From assembly GCA_024653825.1 (NCBI GenBank), contig JANLHF010000016.1, positions 1 through 36,588 of the forward strand: a DNA stretch of 36,588 bases. The letters run 5' to 3'. Source of the stretch: Patescibacteria group bacterium (lineage in GTDB: Bacteria > Patescibacteriota > Minisyncoccia > Phycocordibacterales > Phycocordibacteraceae). Each line of letters starts with the position of its first letter. Position 1 is the first letter of the stretch. Position numbers and translations under genes: made by a program. The notes under the pieces were generated by a model. That model saw only the letters and a program-made list of their open reading frames with translations, ran no database searches and had not been told where the DNA came from. Shown here in pieces: positions 34,402 through 36,588 of the stretch.

Positions 34402-35256
34402 TTATCCTTTCGTATGGATGACGCGTTGCGGGAATGGTATCTCGATGCCCGCCTTGTCGAAGGCGATCTTAAGACGCTTACGATACTCGCCGGCGACTGC
34501 CCACTGCCGAAGCGGCATCGTATCGCCGAGCACCTTCACGATGATGGACGAGTCAGCGAAGTCGTCTACGCGTTCAAATTTGACGGGTTTGATGATGTCG
34601 TCCTTCCACGCCGGATCTGCGGAGAGATCTTCCCCGACCGCGTTGACGACGCTGATGACCTTTTCCAGATCGCTGTCATAGGCGACCCCCACGTTAAGGT
34701 TCACGCGAGCAAATTCCTTAGAAAGATTGGAGACCTTGTTTACGGTGCCGTGCGATACGTGGTGGACGGTACCGTCGAGATCGCGGAGCGTCGCCATACG
34801 AATGCTGACATCCTCTACGAGCCCGCAGGTATCGTCGAGACAAACGACGTCGCCGACACGATACTGATTTTCAAGGATGATAAAGAGTCCAGCGACTGTG
34901 TCGCGGATAAGATACTGCCCGCCGAAGCCGATGGCGAGACCGGCCACGCCGGCGGCCGCGAGCAAGGGGCCGATATCAAGACCGGCCTCCGAAAGCACCA
35001 TAAGAAACGCTACTACCCAAATGAGTGTTCCGAGCGTGCCTCTCGTTATTCGAATGAGTGTGTCTTCACGCTTCTTCTCTGCATCTTTTGAACGGAAGTG
35101 CTTCGCGGGCACAAGACGACGGATGACGCGCGCGAGCACGGCGCCGAGCACCCACTGTGCGACAAATGTGATAACGACAATCGCGACAATACTTACACCA
35201 TGGTCGGTGCCCCACGACACAAAGGCATTCTGAAATAGGGCGATATCAAACGTCAT
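34402..35256 (-). CDS. MscS-family mechanosensitive channel
   Basis: 'LLAAAGVAGLAIGFGGQYLIRDTVAGLFIILENQYRVGDVV' pore helix/beta-domain signature, 'EFARVNLNVGVAYDSDLEKV'. Confidence 0.96.
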   Translation of the reverse strand: MTFDIALFQNAFVSWGTDHGVSIVAIVVITFVAQWVLGAVLARVIRRLVPAKHFRSKDAEKKREDTLIRITRGTLGTLIWVVAFLMVLSEAGLDIGPLLAAAGVAGLAIGFGGQYLIRDTVAGLFIILENQYRVGDVVCLDDTCGLVEDVSIRMATLRDLDGTVHHVSHGTVNKVSNLSKEFARVNLNVGVAYDSDLEKVISVVNAVGEDLSADPAWKDDIIKPVKFERVDDFADSSIIVKVLGDTMPLRQWAVAGEYRKRLKIAFDKAGIEIPFPQRVIHTKG

Positions 35257-35320
35257 ACCCCCACCCTACTAGGCTCCAGAAAATGTGCAACCGTTCGTTG
35301 CTATCTCATTACGCTGTCGG

Positions 35321-36031
35321 CTATGCCGCAGGCGCCTTTTCATCCTCTTTTTTGATAATCTTCTCCTCTTCTCTAATCACCTCTTTCGCGACGGTTTTCT
35401 TGACGGAGAACCGGAACATCGCGAACACGACCATCGCCGAGAAAACGACGCAAATAATGTTGACCAGAAAAAGAGCCATCGAGTTACTAAAGACCGTCCA
35501 ATCGAAAATCGAGAGAGCAACACCTGCAGCGGCTAACGGCGGAACAAGCGCGACTGATATCGCAACTCCCGGCAAGGTTTCATTCAGGTGCGGTTTTGTC
35601 ACCGCGAATGCGGCAGCAAACCCAGCAACAACGGCAACGAGAGCATACAGAAGCGACAATGACTCACCAGCAACGCCGAACGGGAAAACGATGGTGCTGT
35701 CGTGAGAAGAGAAAAAGAATCCGATGATAAATCCGGCGATAAGCGCATAGACGATCGACTTCACGATGGTATAGGTAGAATTAGTGACGAGCCTTTCGTC
35801 GGTAACGATGACCCCGAGCGCAAGTGAGAGGAGAGGATACAGGAGAGGCGCGATGAGCATGCTCCCGACGAGAATGACAGAATTATTGAGTAGGACACCA
35901 AAAGAAGCCATCGAGACCGAGAGCACAAGCATGAGGAAGAAATCATGCCGCGGTGTCGCATGCTGGATGATGCCCTCAACTGCGGCATTCTTCTCTATCT
36001 CGGTAACGTTGTGGAAGAGTCCTTGAAACAT
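35321..36031 (-). CDS. DUF389 membrane protein
   Basis: 'LMLVLSVSMASFGVLLNNSVILVGSMLIAPLLYPLLSLALGVIV', 'LPGVAISVALVPPLAAAGVAL'. Confidence 0.92.
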   Translation of the reverse strand: MFQGLFHNVTEIEKNAAVEGIIQHATPRHDFFLMLVLSVSMASFGVLLNNSVILVGSMLIAPLLYPLLSLALGVIVTDERLVTNSTYTIVKSIVYALIAGFIIGFFFSSHDSTIVFPFGVAGESLSLLYALVAVVAGFAAAFAVTKPHLNETLPGVAISVALVPPLAAAGVALSIFDWTVFSNSMALFLVNIICVVFSAMVVFAMFRFSVKKTVAKEVIREEEKIIKKEDEKAPAA

Positions 36032-36047
36032 AAGCGTACCCGCAATA

Positions 36048-36284
36048 CTACCATACCAGGGTCAGTTTTTTCTCACGACGCCAGCCCTTAATCTCCGCTT
36101 CCCTTTTTGAAGCAGATGACCGATCTGGATATTTCTCGGTATATACAACCCTCACCGCCTCTTTCGCTCTGGTGTAATGGCCACCCATCCCGCTTTTATG
36201 TTCTTTAAACCGCCGCTCCACATCGGTCGTGATACCAGTATAGAGTGAGCCATCCTTACACTCGAGGAGATAGACGAAATACAT
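36048..36284 (-). CDS. GIY-YIG nuclease family protein
   Basis: 'MYFVYLLECKDGSLYTGITTDVERRFKEHKSG...AKEAVRVVYTEKYPDRSSASKREAEIKGWRREKKLTLV'. Confidence 0.95.
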   Translation of the reverse strand: MYFVYLLECKDGSLYTGITTDVERRFKEHKSGMGGHYTRAKEAVRVVYTEKYPDRSSASKREAEIKGWRREKKLTLVW

Positions 36285-36356
36285 ATGAGTATTCTACTCT
36301 GTTGAATAAACCGAGTCTTTAAAGTACAGTCTCTGTTGTAGGGTAAAGTATTACCA

Positions 36357-36379
36357 TTGCTAGATCGTCTAATGGTAAG
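36357..36379 (+). pseudogene. 5' fragment duplicate of the downstream tRNA-Gln
   Basis: ttgcTagatcgtctaatggtaAg versus ttgcCagatcgtctaatggtaGg at 36517. Confidence 0.65.
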
Positions 36380-36516
36380 CCCTTCGGGCTTTCTGCGGCG
36401 CTCGTTCGGAAAGGATGAATGCAGACATTCACCCCTTACCTCGCTTCGCTTGCAGTAGGACCTCGATCCTCCTCATTGGATTGACCTGATAATGAGGTAG
36501 AGTGGTACTTATAGAT

Positions 36517-36587
36517 TGCCAGATCGTCTAATGGTAGGACCTCAGACTCTGAATCTGAGTATCTTGGTTCGAATCCAAGTCTGGCAG
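36517..36587 (+). tRNA. tRNA-Gln(CUG)
   Basis: TGCCAGA/TCTGGCA acceptor, anticodon stem TCAGA/TCTGA, loop CTCTGAA = CUG, T-arm TTGGTTCGAATCCAA. Confidence 0.9.
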
Positions 36588-36588
36588 C

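Overview
Chromosomal window of about 36.6 kb, densely coded. Gene content, short intergenic gaps and small proteins are consistent with a Patescibacteria/CPR (Parcubacteria-like) genome; this assignment is inference from gene content only. It contains 3 tRNAs (Ser-GGA partial, Ile-UAU, Gln-CUG), a tmRNA with adjacent smpB, and housekeeping genes (recG, ftsH, typA/bipA, pyrE, ABC-F, pseudouridine synthase). It also has a lemA-GGDEF-htpX operon, a thiol/methionine-sulfoxide operon (Met-rich peptide-ccdA-redoxin-msrA-msrB), and a peptidoglycan/envelope cluster (two M14 paralogs, M15/VanY, SanA-like DUF218, TspO, DUF4349, beta-solenoid/bactofilin-like, MscS, DUF389). No CRISPR, transposase, prophage or rRNA was seen. 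Best candidates for something undescribed: (1) a Met-rich membrane-anchored peptide leading a ccdA/redoxin/msrA/msrB operon behind a promoter embedded in a 34-bp dyad; (2) a receiver domain fused to four tandem membrane-hairpin repeats; (3) an orphan minus-strand ncRNA with promoter, three-way junction and intrinsic terminator at about 30252-30345; (4) a tandem pair of M14 peptidases, one of which has lost its catalytic residues; (5) a 25-residue predicted tmRNA tag ending FAFAFAKV; (6) ultra-short divergent promoters with symmetric -10 elements and apparently leaderless genes; (7) a 25-27 bp palindrome present three times within 4.3 kb.
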